Source: Mucilaginibacter frigoritolerans
Lineage (GTDB): Bacteria; Bacteroidota; Bacteroidia; Sphingobacteriales; Sphingobacteriaceae
Reading direction: 5' to 3'
Length of the DNA: 64,000 bases
Assembly (NCBI RefSeq): GCF_007830615.1
Contig: NZ_VLLI01000011.1
Location: 1 to 64,000 of the forward strand
Shown here: piece after piece, positions 9,243 through 17,214 of the stretch
How the letters are laid out: every line of letters begins with the position of its first letter
How positions within the stretch are numbered: position 1 is the stretch's first letter
Made by a program: the position numbers and the translations under genes
The notes under the pieces: generated by a model
What the model was told of the DNA's origin: nothing
The model's database searches: none
The model's input: only the letters and a program-made list of their open reading frames with translations

Positions 9243-9551
9243 TCAACCAATACGAAAAACCACAAAAGTTTGTACTATAACAACCAGGCAAAGCCATAAA
9301 TAAAACTTTGTTTGTGTTTTACTACCAATAGCGCAACATCCGCTTACCACAAAAAATATAATTGTAACCATTGCAAGTAAAACACTCACCTGGCCAAGTA
9401 CCTCTCCACCAGCAGCATTAGAACTTATACCTGGATGCTGTTTAATTGTTTCTTCAACTTTAAAATTTAGACTTACCAAACGATAGCAAAGCAAACTGTA
9501 TAAAAGATAAAGCACAACTGCTATTGGGTGTTTCCATAAAATGGATTCCAT
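9243..9551 (-). CDS. small three-helix membrane protein of unknown function
   Basis: A 102-residue protein with three predicted membrane helices (about 8-27, 52-74 and 80-99). A short polar loop (30-48) separates the first two, and SGCCAIGSK carries a vicinal Cys pair near the end of helix 2. It has no signal peptide and no family I recognise. It stands alone between two divergently oriented intergenic repeat copies, with a terminator downstream at 9071-9098. The start ATG at 9549-9551 has no strong ribosome binding site. A real gene is likely from its length and coherent hydrophobicity, but no function can be assigned. Confidence 0.65.
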   Translation of the reverse strand: MESILWKHPIAVVLYLLYSLLCYRLVSLNFKVEETIKQHPGISSNAAGGEVLGQVSVLLAMVTIIFFVVSGCCAIGSKTQTKFYLWLCLVVIVQTFVVFRIG

Positions 9552-9630
9552 AAGGATAGTTTAGTATTTGTTAATACTTATTTATGGAGAAAGGTAACCC
9601 CTAGTTTTTACGGGAGATCTGGATGCAGCA

Positions 9631-9674
9631 GATTTAGCAAGCGAAGAAGATATTTCACTGTCGTTCAATATGAC
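9631..9674 (-). repeat. dispersed intergenic repeat, opposite orientation to 9191-9227
   Basis: Read on the minus strand this is GTCATATTGAACG, then GTGAAATATCTTCTTCGC, which matches the layout of the short GTCATTCTGA...GAATCTTC elements seen between Bacteroidota genes. With the copy at 9191-9227 it brackets the small membrane gene in inverted orientation. Confidence 0.45.
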
Positions 9675-9687
9675 AAAGAAAAAGGCT

Positions 9688-9765
9688 TGAATCAGAATTT
9701 ATAGAATTTTCAAAATGCTGTTTATGTAATTCTGCGCATTCCAAAATTCTATAAATTCCGATTCA
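9688..9765. repeat. long imperfect palindrome (28-nt arms)
   Basis: The left arm at 9688-9716 (TGAATCAGAATTTATAGAAT onward) is matched by its near-perfect reverse complement at 9738-9765, with two or three mismatches and a 21-nt central spacer. It follows directly the inverted dispersed repeat and sits 8 nt beyond the stop of the lipoprotein gene at 9774. It could act as a terminator-like hairpin, but has the look of a REP/MITE-like mobile palindrome. Confidence 0.75.
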
Positions 9766-9773
9766 GACACCAA

Positions 9774-10187
9774 TTAAAACACCAAATCAGTATACGGTAT
9801 TTTCCTTAGTTTCTTTTTGCCGCGTATAAAATCAAGTGTTTCGTCGCTTTTGTCGAAGCGGTAGTAACGCATAAAGTAGGTTTTCCCTTTTTCAAACGGC
9901 GTATCGGGCCTGAATACTACGGCGCTGTCGCCCAGACGGTAAGTACCGGGTTGCACGGGCTGGTAATCCTTCATATCGGTATCGGCAGGCATCCTGAAAA
10001 CGGGCAACAGCCCCCGCCATGAAGCCTGGGCCGAGTCGCGGTTAATTTCGCTGATGATGTCGAAGTCAAGACCGGTAAATTTCACCGCGCGGCCACTATC
10101 AATCATACTGATACGCACTTTCGATTCTTTTGGTTTAGGCGCACAAGCCACACAAAACAACAATAAGCCGACCAAAAAACGTTTCAT
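9774..10187 (-). CDS. small lipoprotein of unknown function
   Basis: A 137-residue protein with a lipoprotein signal (MKRFLVGLLLFCVACAP; lipobox VAC, Cys at residue 15). The mature part is beta-rich with Asp/Arg/Tyr and no motif I recognise. It starts 4 nt after the S9 peptidase stop codon and is surely in the same operon. Its codon choice and base composition (GC-richer, e.g. many CGC and GGC triplets) resemble the peptidase. A role alongside the peptidase at the cell envelope is inferred from linkage only. Confidence 0.8.
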   Translation of the reverse strand: MKRFLVGLLLFCVACAPKPKESKVRISMIDSGRAVKFTGLDFDIISEINRDSAQASWRGLLPVFRMPADTDMKDYQPVQPGTYRLGDSAVVFRPDTPFEKGKTYFMRYYRFDKSDETLDFIRGKKKLRKIPYTDLVF

Positions 10188-10191
10188 ACAG

Positions 10192-12552
10192 TTATTTCTT
10201 TAGGGTTTGCTCAAACAACTTAAATATGCGTTTATACTCATCTGTCCAGCTGCTGGGCTGTTCAAAAGCATGATCCTCTACCGGGTATGATGCCAGCTCC
10301 CAGTTATCTTTATGCAGCTCTATCAGTTTTTGTGTAAGGCGAATAATGTCCTGGTAGTTTACATTCTGGTCAACCATGCCATGCAGCATCAGTAAATTAC
10401 CTTTCAAACCATCGGCAAAATAAATGGGCGAGCTTTGGCGATAGGCCTTCTCGTCGGTAAAAGGCTCATTTAAAATTTCGTCGGTATAGCCGTGGTTATA
10501 ATGCGCCCAGTCGGTTACCGAACGTATAGCTGCACCCGAGGTAAATACATCAGGCTCGGTAAACATAGCCATCAGCGTAATAAAACCACCGTACGAACCA
10601 CCGTATAAGCCTACATGTTTCGGGTTTACGCCATATTTATCAACCAGCATTTTTACACCATCGGCCTCATCGGTTAAATCTTTACCACCCATGTGCCTGT
10701 AAATGGCGGTGCGCCAGTCGCCGCCGTAGCCTGCGCTGCCGGAGTAGTCCATATCTAAAACAGTATAACCATTATCGGCCAGCATATTGTTAAACATAAA
10801 CTCGCGGAAGTAATAACTCCATTTATAATCAGCATTTTGCAGGTAGCCTGCGCCATGAACAAAAACAACAGCCGGTTTTGCCGGATCAGGATGCTGCGGC
10901 AGGTATAAGCGTGCATAAACATCGCTGCCATAACGGTTTTTAAAGGTGATGATCTGCGGATCGCGCCATGGATAGGAGTTAAACTCGTCGGTAGTTGAAT
11001 TGGTAACCTTTGTTGGGGCTGCTCCGGCCTTATTAGGCTGAATATACAACTCCCATGGCTTGTTTGAATACGAATACCGAATGGCAAGCCACTTTTCATC
11101 AGGCGAAAGTGAAACCTCGTTGCCACCTTTTAAAGTGGTTAACTTAACAGGGCTACCACCGCTAACTGGCATTTTATAAAACTCCGTAACTCCGGGGTGC
11201 TCCATATTGGCGGTAAAGTAAAAGGTCTTTTTATCGTTTGATAGTTGCAGGGTTTGTGCTTCCCATTTGCCGCTGGTTAGCTGTTTTGATATTCCATCAA
11301 TTACATCAACCACATAGATGTGGGCGTATCCGCTGGCTTCGCTTTCAAAGTAAAAGTGGGTATTATCTATCCAACCCATATTATCCTGACCTGGACCGCC
11401 TACCCATGCGTCATTATGCTCGCGGTAAAGCAAACTCAAGTTTCCGGTTTGTGCATCCAGCTTCATCAACCAACGATCCTTATTATCCTGTGCACCTACT
11501 TCTACTACTGCACTTTTGCCATCTTCGCTCCAAAAGGTGCCCTGTATTTCAACTTTACGGTCCTCATTAAGCTTGGTGCGTTGCTCCAGTTCTTTTGGAT
11601 AATCTTTCACATAAGCTGGAATGTCTTTAATACCCGGAATAGCTGAAGTGTTAATTTTATAAACGGAATCACGCTGGGTATCAAAAATAAAAGATTCATA
11701 AGCGGTTTGTGCCGCGCCTACCTTGGTGCGGTTAGGAATATCTTCTGTAAAGCCTGATGCGGTAACATAATCGGGTACTATTGTCCTTTTTGCATCCGGA
11801 TGTTTAGCAAGGCGGTAAGTAATAAAACGCCCATCGGGACTAAGGGTTACCGAGCCTACAACTTTATCGTCAATAGCTATCTCTTTTAACTTTTTAGGGG
11901 CCAAGTCTGCATGCTCTGCCGAGTCGAGCTTCCTGTCGTTCTCGTTAACTTTTACAATGTCGAAAAGTTCCAGTTGCTGGCTCTTCAACCATTTATCCTG
12001 CTCGTTGCCACCATCCTGATCGGCCTTTTTACGGCCAGTAGCTTTGCCTTTTGCTGCTTCGTGTACAAAATTGGTTAGCTGCACCAATTCACCGCCATTC
12101 AGTTTAAGCGAATACAAATTATCGCCGCGCATAAAGGTTACTTTACTTTCGTCGCCATTAAAGCGTGGATTACTTTCGCGCTCGGTAGTGTTGGTTAATT
12201 GCAAAACTTTACCGGTAAGGGGTTCATCTAAAAAGATGTCGCCATTTTTTTCGTAAAGCTTTAGGGTATGTTTTTTATTCCACACACCATTGTGTGAGCC
12301 CTGTAGCTTTTGTTCTTCAATATCAACCTTAACCGGTTTAACATTGCCTGTTAATATGGAATAAAGCTCCCCTCTGCTGGTACCCCAGGTAAAATACACC
12401 TTTTTACTGTCATCACTCCAGTGAACATCTGATGGGGAGATGCCTATCCATTTCGGATCGCGCATTATTTTTTCAATGGTAAGGGTTTCCAGTTTCTGTG
12501 CAAATGCTGCCGAACAGAAAGGTATTAACAACAGGGTAAAAAGTCTTTTCAT
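10192..12552 (-). CDS. prolyl oligopeptidase family (S9) peptidase, secreted
   Basis: A 786-residue serine peptidase of the dipeptidyl-peptidase IV / S9 group. A signal peptide (about 1-18, AAFAQ) precedes a beta-propeller (about 20-530) with repeated Asp-box-like strands such as SDVHWSDDSKKVYFTWG and SLSPDEKWLAIRY. The C-terminal alpha/beta-hydrolase domain (about 540-786) has the oxyanion-region VFVHGAGY, nucleophile motif GGSYGGF, catalytic Asp in LHGMVDQNVNY and catalytic His in EDHAF. It acts in the periplasm on short or proline-containing peptides. A small lipoprotein is co-transcribed downstream and the GNAT gene diverges upstream. Confidence 0.95.
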   Translation of the reverse strand: MKRLFTLLLIPFCSAAFAQKLETLTIEKIMRDPKWIGISPSDVHWSDDSKKVYFTWGTSRGELYSILTGNVKPVKVDIEEQKLQGSHNGVWNKKHTLKLYEKNGDIFLDEPLTGKVLQLTNTTERESNPRFNGDESKVTFMRGDNLYSLKLNGGELVQLTNFVHEAAKGKATGRKKADQDGGNEQDKWLKSQQLELFDIVKVNENDRKLDSAEHADLAPKKLKEIAIDDKVVGSVTLSPDGRFITYRLAKHPDAKRTIVPDYVTASGFTEDIPNRTKVGAAQTAYESFIFDTQRDSVYKINTSAIPGIKDIPAYVKDYPKELEQRTKLNEDRKVEIQGTFWSEDGKSAVVEVGAQDNKDRWLMKLDAQTGNLSLLYREHNDAWVGGPGQDNMGWIDNTHFYFESEASGYAHIYVVDVIDGISKQLTSGKWEAQTLQLSNDKKTFYFTANMEHPGVTEFYKMPVSGGSPVKLTTLKGGNEVSLSPDEKWLAIRYSYSNKPWELYIQPNKAGAAPTKVTNSTTDEFNSYPWRDPQIITFKNRYGSDVYARLYLPQHPDPAKPAVVFVHGAGYLQNADYKWSYYFREFMFNNMLADNGYTVLDMDYSGSAGYGGDWRTAIYRHMGGKDLTDEADGVKMLVDKYGVNPKHVGLYGGSYGGFITLMAMFTEPDVFTSGAAIRSVTDWAHYNHGYTDEILNEPFTDEKAYRQSSPIYFADGLKGNLLMLHGMVDQNVNYQDIIRLTQKLIELHKDNWELASYPVEDHAFEQPSSWTDEYKRIFKLFEQTLKK

Positions 12553-12676
12553 TTATATTTTACTGAGTAATTGATTGGGCCGATCAGATAGATTATACAT
12601 CATCAGATCAGCTTATCGAAACGCAAGATAATAGTTTCAATAATGATTAGTATTTTTAAGCATTGATTTGTTACAT

Positions 12677-13192
12677 ATGGAAATACAGGGTGAAGGATTT
12701 AAGCTCAGAAGCTGGAGAACAGATGATGTTGAATCGCTGCAAAAGCATGCGGATAACCCAAATATTTCTTGTTTTTTGTTCGACAGATTTCCGCACCCTT
12801 ATACTATGGAAGCAGGTTTTAGCTGGATAGCTCCAATGCTTACACAAGACCCAATTGTAAATTTCGCTATTGATGTTAATGACGAAGTGGTAGGCGTAAT
12901 AAGTTTGGATTTACGGCCGGATATTTATCACAAAGCCCCCCTGTTGGGCTACTGGCTCAGCGAAGCATTATGGGGACGCGGCATTATGACCAATGCAGTA
13001 AAGCTGATTACAGATTACGCTTTTAATACCCTCGACATGATACGTGTACAGGCGGGTGTGTTAGGCAATAATCCGCGGTCAATGCGGGTATTAGAAAAGG
13101 CCGGCTTTACCAAAGAAGGTATACTAAAAAACAACCTCATTAAAAACGGGGTTATTTTAGATGAGCATATTTATGGTATGGTGAAAAGCTGA
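12677..13192 (+). CDS. GNAT family N-acetyltransferase (RimJ/RimL-like)
   Basis: A 171-residue acetyltransferase. The ATG at 12677 is chosen over the TTG three codons upstream because MEIQGEGFKLRSW is the usual RimJ/RimL-type beginning (ligand strand, then D-x-x-L helix). The acetyl-CoA site is visible as GYWLSEALWGRGIMTNAVKLI and the late NPRSMRVLEKAGFTKEG segment typical of the Acetyltransf_3 group. The enzyme transfers acetyl from acetyl-CoA to an amine, either the N-terminus of a ribosomal protein or a small molecule; the substrate is not determinable. It stands alone between a divergent S9 peptidase and a convergent asparaginase. Confidence 0.9.
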   Translation: MEIQGEGFKLRSWRTDDVESLQKHADNPNISCFLFDRFPHPYTMEAGFSWIAPMLTQDPIVNFAIDVNDEVVGVISLDLRPDIYHKAPLLGYWLSEALWGRGIMTNAVKLITDYAFNTLDMIRVQAGVLGNNPRSMRVLEKAGFTKEGILKNNLIKNGVILDEHIYGMVKS

Positions 13193-13220
13193 CGTGATTT
13201 TTCAGCAAATTAACAACCTA

Positions 13221-14243
13221 TTAAGATACCGTAATCTCGCCCCTGATATCGGTTTCCAGCCAGTGTTTTACTTGTGCGGAATCTTCAAAATTACCCAGTA
13301 AGTACATCATTTTGGTTACTGCCGATTCATAGGTCATATCGTAGCCGTTGGCCACGCCAATATCTTTCAGATGCTTGCTGGTTTCATAGCGGCCCAGTTC
13401 AACTGTGCCTACTTTACATTGCGAAATATCCAGAATTACCTTTCCATTATCGATGGCATTTTTTAGCAGGTCAACAAACCATTGGTCGGTTGTGGTATTA
13501 CCTGCCCCAAAGGTTTCCATTACTATGCCCCTTACGCCAGACGATAAAATGGTTTCTACAACTTTAGGACTGATGCCGGGATACAATTTTAGTACAGCCA
13601 CATCAGCTACCAGGTTTTTATGTACAATAAGCCCCTCGCCTTCCTCCGGGTGCCGGATATCATTAACACTGAAACGAAGATGCACACCAGACTCAGCCAA
13701 AATTGGATAATTGGGTGAGCGGAAAGCTTCAAATTTTGATGAATTGTATTTAAAGGAACGATTACCGCGAAACAGCTTATAATCAAAATAGATACACACC
13801 TCGGGGACACGGGCGCGATCATTCTTTTTGGCTTTGGCTATCTCAATGGCAGTCATCAAATTTTCTTTGGCATCGGTACGTACTGCGCTGATAGGCAGTT
13901 GCGATCCTGTAAATATTACAGGCTTACCCAGGTTTTCGAGCATAAAGCTTAATGCCGAAGCGGTAAATGCCATGGTATCAGAACCGTGTAAAATCACAAA
14001 GCCATCAACCGAATCATAATTAGATTCAATTAAACCCGCCAGCTGACTCCAGATAGCCGGGCTCATGTTAGATGAATCAATGATCTCCTCGAACGAGTGA
14101 ACCATTATTTTACAATTAAGCTTCTCCAGTTCAGGAACATTATCCATTATCTGCTCGAAATTAATGGGTTTGAGCACTTTAGTAACCGGGTCGCTCATCA
14201 TACCGATTGTCCCGCCGGTATAAATGATCAGAATTTGACTCAT
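13221..14243 (-). CDS. ansA: type I L-asparaginase (cytoplasmic)
   Basis: Hydrolyses L-asparagine to aspartate and ammonia. The 340-residue protein has both signature threonines: IYTGGTIGM at the N-terminus (first catalytic Thr about residue 12) and LHGSDTMAFTASALS (about 85-100, catalytic Thr-Asp). Further conserved segments are VIFTGSQLP and GNRSFKYN. There is no signal peptide, which fits the cytoplasmic low-affinity AnsA type. The C-terminal domain holds GIVMETFGAGNT. It is monocistronic, ending 28 nt from the convergent GNAT gene. Confidence 0.95.
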   Translation of the reverse strand: MSQILIIYTGGTIGMMSDPVTKVLKPINFEQIMDNVPELEKLNCKIMVHSFEEIIDSSNMSPAIWSQLAGLIESNYDSVDGFVILHGSDTMAFTASALSFMLENLGKPVIFTGSQLPISAVRTDAKENLMTAIEIAKAKKNDRARVPEVCIYFDYKLFRGNRSFKYNSSKFEAFRSPNYPILAESGVHLRFSVNDIRHPEEGEGLIVHKNLVADVAVLKLYPGISPKVVETILSSGVRGIVMETFGAGNTTTDQWFVDLLKNAIDNGKVILDISQCKVGTVELGRYETSKHLKDIGVANGYDMTYESAVTKMMYLLGNFEDSAQVKHWLETDIRGEITVS

Positions 14244-14358
14244 GTATATTTTAGGTTGTACTGATTAAGTTTATGGTAAAAGTTTATGGCAAGCACCGAT
14301 AATTACTATTATACCAATTTAATTTAAAATAAGATTCAAAATCTTAAAAATATGTTAG

Positions 14359-15126
14359 TTAAACGCCAAAAACCAGCTTTGAATTTTGTGTAGTTATAGC
14401 AGCTACATTTTCAATCGATGTTTGGTGCAGATCCGCAACCTTTTGGGCAATGTAAATTAAATACGAGCTTTCATTAGGCTTGCCCCGGTACGGAATGGGC
14501 GCAAGGTACGGAGAATCTGTTTCTAAAACTATCCGGTTTAAATCAATTTCTGATACAACTTTATCCAAACCCGAATTTTTATAGGTAACCACTCCGCCTA
14601 TGCCCAGGTAAAATCCCAGTTCAATAGTCTTTTGGGCTTGCTCCAAATTGCCTGTAAAGCAGTGAAATATGCCGCGCAAGTCATCGCCCTGCTCCTGCTC
14701 TAATACTTCAAAAACCGCGTTAAAAGCATCACGGCAGTGAATAACTATGGGTAGCTTTAAGGTTTTGGCCCAGGCAATTTGTGCCTTAAATGCTTTTATT
14801 TGTTGAGGAAGCGTGGTCTTATCCCAATACAGGTCAATTCCAATTTCGCCAATAGCCACTATTTTATTTTGTTCTGCTGTTTTTTGAATGATGGCTAATT
14901 CATTTTCCCAATCAGCCTTTACATTGCAGGGATGGAGTCCCAGCATGGGGTAACATATATCAGGACATTCATTTACCAGCCCGAAAACCAGGGGTACTGA
15001 TGAGGCATCAACATTCGGTAAAAAAAGACGGCTGATATTATTTTCTTTGCAGCGCTGTATTAATTGAGCCCGTTTATTATCATCTGTTTCATAATACAAA
15101 TGGGTATGCGTATCCGTCAAGATCAT
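14359..15126 (-). CDS. TatD family metal-dependent DNase
   Basis: A TIM-barrel amidohydrolase-type nuclease of 255 residues. Metal ligands are visible as DTHTHLYY (N-terminal His-x-His), GEIGIDLYWD (Glu), IHCRDAF (His), FHCFTG (His) and ETDSPYLAP (Asp). The enzyme acts on DNA ends and is linked to DNA repair and turnover in homologues. The start ATG lies only 4 nt after a TAACTTTG element on the minus strand (15131-15138), so the transcript is probably leaderless. It is preceded by a perfect palindrome at 15153-15183. Confidence 0.95.
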   Translation of the reverse strand: MILTDTHTHLYYETDDNKRAQLIQRCKENNISRLFLPNVDASSVPLVFGLVNECPDICYPMLGLHPCNVKADWENELAIIQKTAEQNKIVAIGEIGIDLYWDKTTLPQQIKAFKAQIAWAKTLKLPIVIHCRDAFNAVFEVLEQEQGDDLRGIFHCFTGNLEQAQKTIELGFYLGIGGVVTYKNSGLDKVVSEIDLNRIVLETDSPYLAPIPYRGKPNESSYLIYIAQKVADLHQTSIENVAAITTQNSKLVFGV

Positions 15127-15130
15127 GCGG

Positions 15131-15138
15131 CAAAGTTA
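15131..15138 (-). promoter_or_regulatory. -7 element TAACTTTG, 4 nt before tatD start
   Basis: On the minus strand TAACTTTG matches the Bacteroidota -7 consensus TAnnTTTG and ends 4 nt before the ATG of the TatD gene. That places the expected transcription start at or next to the A of the start codon. No clear TTG -33 element is seen, so confidence is moderate. Confidence 0.5.
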
Positions 15139-15152
15139 ACTATCCGCTAAGA

Positions 15153-15183
15153 AACTTACGAAGTTTTGAAAACTTCGTAAGTT
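15153..15183. repeat. perfect 15-bp palindrome around one central base
   Basis: AACTTACGAAGTTTT (15153-15167), one G, then the exact complement (15169-15183). It lies between the FKBP gene pair and the TatD gene on the minus strand. There is no T-run on either side, so it is not a classical intrinsic terminator. It could be a dispersed repeat, a protein-binding palindrome or an RNA hairpin. Confidence 0.8.
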
Positions 15184-15215
15184 ATTTATAACAATTCTGT
15201 ATATCGGAAAAACAA

Positions 15216-16172
15216 TTAAGCGGCTTTTTTAGCCAGCGGTTTCTTTTTTGCCAGCGGTTTTTTGGCAGCAACAGGGTGCTTAATAGGCTTAAGTTTTACC
15301 ACTTCTACATCAAATACCAGTGTATTGTATGGTTTTATATCATCGCCGGCACCTTGTGCGCCATAAGCCAATGCCGATGGAACAACAAAGGTAGCTTTAG
15401 AGCCTTCGTTTAATAAAAGTAAGCCTTCATCCCAACCAGGGATAACGCCACCTGTACCCACAATAACCTGTATAGGCTCATAAGTACGGCCTGGTTGATT
15501 TAAACCGGCAGTTTTCGCAACAGCCTCAATACTCGAGTCAAATACTTTATCATCCAACGTACGGCCTGCATAGTTTACCAATACAGTATCGCCCTTTAAA
15601 ACTTTACGCTTTAGGGAAGGTTTTGTAATTACATATTTTAAGCCTGATGTGGTAGTTTTTAAAACAAGCTTATGATCAGCAATATATTTTGTTGCATTAA
15701 CGGTTTCTTCTTCTTTTACTTTTTCAGCAGCTGCATTTCTTTCGGCAATAGCCTGGTCTAATGATTGCACCTTTACAATTTTCAATATAAAATTAAGGGA
15801 GCTACCTTTTGGAAAAAAAGCAGGACGCTGATCTTCGTGACCTTTAAATATAGAATCTGTTGGCACTTTAACCAGGGCACTATCGTTAACAGCCAGCAAA
15901 GGGAATATCTCCATCAAATCGCCAACATTTTGTGAAGGCTGAATCTGTGCCTGAACAGGGTGACCTGCTGCATAAGTACTGAAAAGCACCGAATCTTTAT
16001 CTGTTTTTTGGATAACCTGGAAAGTTATCACATCATTCAGCTTTATTTTATCTCCGGTATTAGGCGTAAAAATCTGGTAAGCTGCGCCTTTGGGCGTATG
16101 CTGCATTTCGGTTTGGGCATTAGCTTTAACAACTATAGTTAAGGCTAAAATGATCAGGATGTATTTCATCAT
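15216..16172 (-). CDS. FKBP-type peptidyl-prolyl isomerase with Lys-rich tail
   Basis: An exported proline isomerase/chaperone of 318 residues. The signal peptide is about 1-20 (VKANAQ). It has an N-terminal FKBP-like module (about 30-140, degenerate: GDKIKLNDVITFQV and an ALVKVPTDSIF segment) and a C-terminal complete FKBP domain (about 185-295: GDTVLVNYAGRTLDDKVFDSS, VIPGWDEGLLLL, PSALAYGAQG, TLVFDVEVVKL). The tail (about 297-318) is Ala/Lys/Pro-rich and strongly basic (AAKKPLAKKKPLAKKAA), unlike its neighbour. It is paralogous in layout to the FKBP lipoprotein 53 nt upstream, with a terminator between the two. Confidence 0.93.
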   Translation of the reverse strand: MMKYILIILALTIVVKANAQTEMQHTPKGAAYQIFTPNTGDKIKLNDVITFQVIQKTDKDSVLFSTYAAGHPVQAQIQPSQNVGDLMEIFPLLAVNDSALVKVPTDSIFKGHEDQRPAFFPKGSSLNFILKIVKVQSLDQAIAERNAAAEKVKEEETVNATKYIADHKLVLKTTTSGLKYVITKPSLKRKVLKGDTVLVNYAGRTLDDKVFDSSIEAVAKTAGLNQPGRTYEPIQVIVGTGGVIPGWDEGLLLLNEGSKATFVVPSALAYGAQGAGDDIKPYNTLVFDVEVVKLKPIKHPVAAKKPLAKKKPLAKKAA

Positions 16173-16182
16173 TAATAAAAAA

Positions 16183-16208
16183 AGCCTTCCTGTATTACCA
16201 GGAAGGCT
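16183..16208 (-). terminator. intrinsic terminator between the two FKBP genes
   Basis: Stem AGCCTTCCTG / CAGGAAGGCT with a short loop; on the minus strand it is followed by a T-run. It falls after the upstream FKBP lipoprotein gene (stop at 16226) and before the second FKBP gene, so it either ends the first transcript or attenuates expression of the second. Confidence 0.8.
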
Positions 16209-16225
16209 ATATTAAAGTAGTTTAA

Positions 16226-17206
16226 TTATTTTTTAACTGGTTGTGGATGCGACAGCATTTGTTGTAACGACGGAGCAACCGGTTTTGGAGCATTAGGATT
16301 TGGGTGAACAACATCAACCAACTCAATGTCAAATATCAATGAGGTAAAAGGCTGTATCTGGCCTGCACCCTGCTCGCCATAAGCCAGGCTTGACGGGATA
16401 AGCAATTTAGCTTCAGAACCTTTGCCTAAAAGACGCATGCCCTGATCCCAACCTTTTATCATACCTTTTTGACCAATGGCAAAACGGATAGGTTTGTATG
16501 GATTCATTGGGTTAATAGGCAATTTGAATTTCAACGCATCAGATTTTACGCTGGTTTCTAATACTTTGCCAGAAACTAATCTTAAAGTATAGTTAACTAC
16601 AACTGTATCACCATCAGCAGGTTTAATTCCCGTACCTTGTTTGGTTATCTGATAGTATAAACCTGAATCAGTTTTAGTAACGTTCAATTTATTATCAGCA
16701 ATATATTTTGCAAGTTTTATTGGCTCTTGTGTTTTAATTACATCAACTACTGATTTTACGTAAGCCTGTACACGACCCTGGAAAACCTGATCGCTTAAGT
16801 TACCTTTTGAAATTACTTTTTCAACTTTAATAACATAAACCTGATATTTGCCTTTTAAGCCCGGTGGCCTAGGGTGCCCTTTTGTTAAAGTATCGATATT
16901 TACTTTAATGATAGCGCTATCACCTTCGCTTAGCAATTCAATACCTGAAATCACATCGCCTTTGGTTTGTGGCTTTTGAATAGGCTGCATAAATGGCATA
17001 CCATTTTCATATGTACTGCCTACTACAGAATCGGCATCAGTTTTTAAAGTTAAGTTTAGGCTTACAAAATCGCCCGGCTGAATGGCAGGTCCGGATTTAT
17101 CAGTAATAATATTGTATAGCAACCCTCCCTCACCTTTTTTAAATCCACCGTTGCAACTTGCTAAGCCAATGGCTGCAAGTGCTAAAAACATCAGTCTTTT
17201 TTTCAT
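16226..17206 (-). CDS. FKBP-type peptidyl-prolyl isomerase, lipoprotein
   Basis: A 326-residue proline isomerase with a lipoprotein signal peptide (MKKRLMFLALAAIGLASCNG, lipobox ASC, Cys at about 18). Like its neighbour it has two FKBP-fold modules: a degenerate one (about 30-135, with GDFVSLNLTLKTDADSVV) and a canonical one (about 190-300, with DGDTVVVNYTLRL, MIKGWDQGMRLLGKGSEAKL, PSSLAYGEQGAG and TSLIFDIELVDV). It probably helps fold outer-membrane or secreted proteins in the periplasm; similar lipoproteins occur with gliding and secretion genes in Bacteroidota. It starts 8 nt after the nrnA stop, so the two are co-transcribed. Confidence 0.94.
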   Translation of the reverse strand: MKKRLMFLALAAIGLASCNGGFKKGEGGLLYNIITDKSGPAIQPGDFVSLNLTLKTDADSVVGSTYENGMPFMQPIQKPQTKGDVISGIELLSEGDSAIIKVNIDTLTKGHPRPPGLKGKYQVYVIKVEKVISKGNLSDQVFQGRVQAYVKSVVDVIKTQEPIKLAKYIADNKLNVTKTDSGLYYQITKQGTGIKPADGDTVVVNYTLRLVSGKVLETSVKSDALKFKLPINPMNPYKPIRFAIGQKGMIKGWDQGMRLLGKGSEAKLLIPSSLAYGEQGAGQIQPFTSLIFDIELVDVVHPNPNAPKPVAPSLQQMLSHPQPVKK

Positions 17207-17214
17207 TTTTTAGT

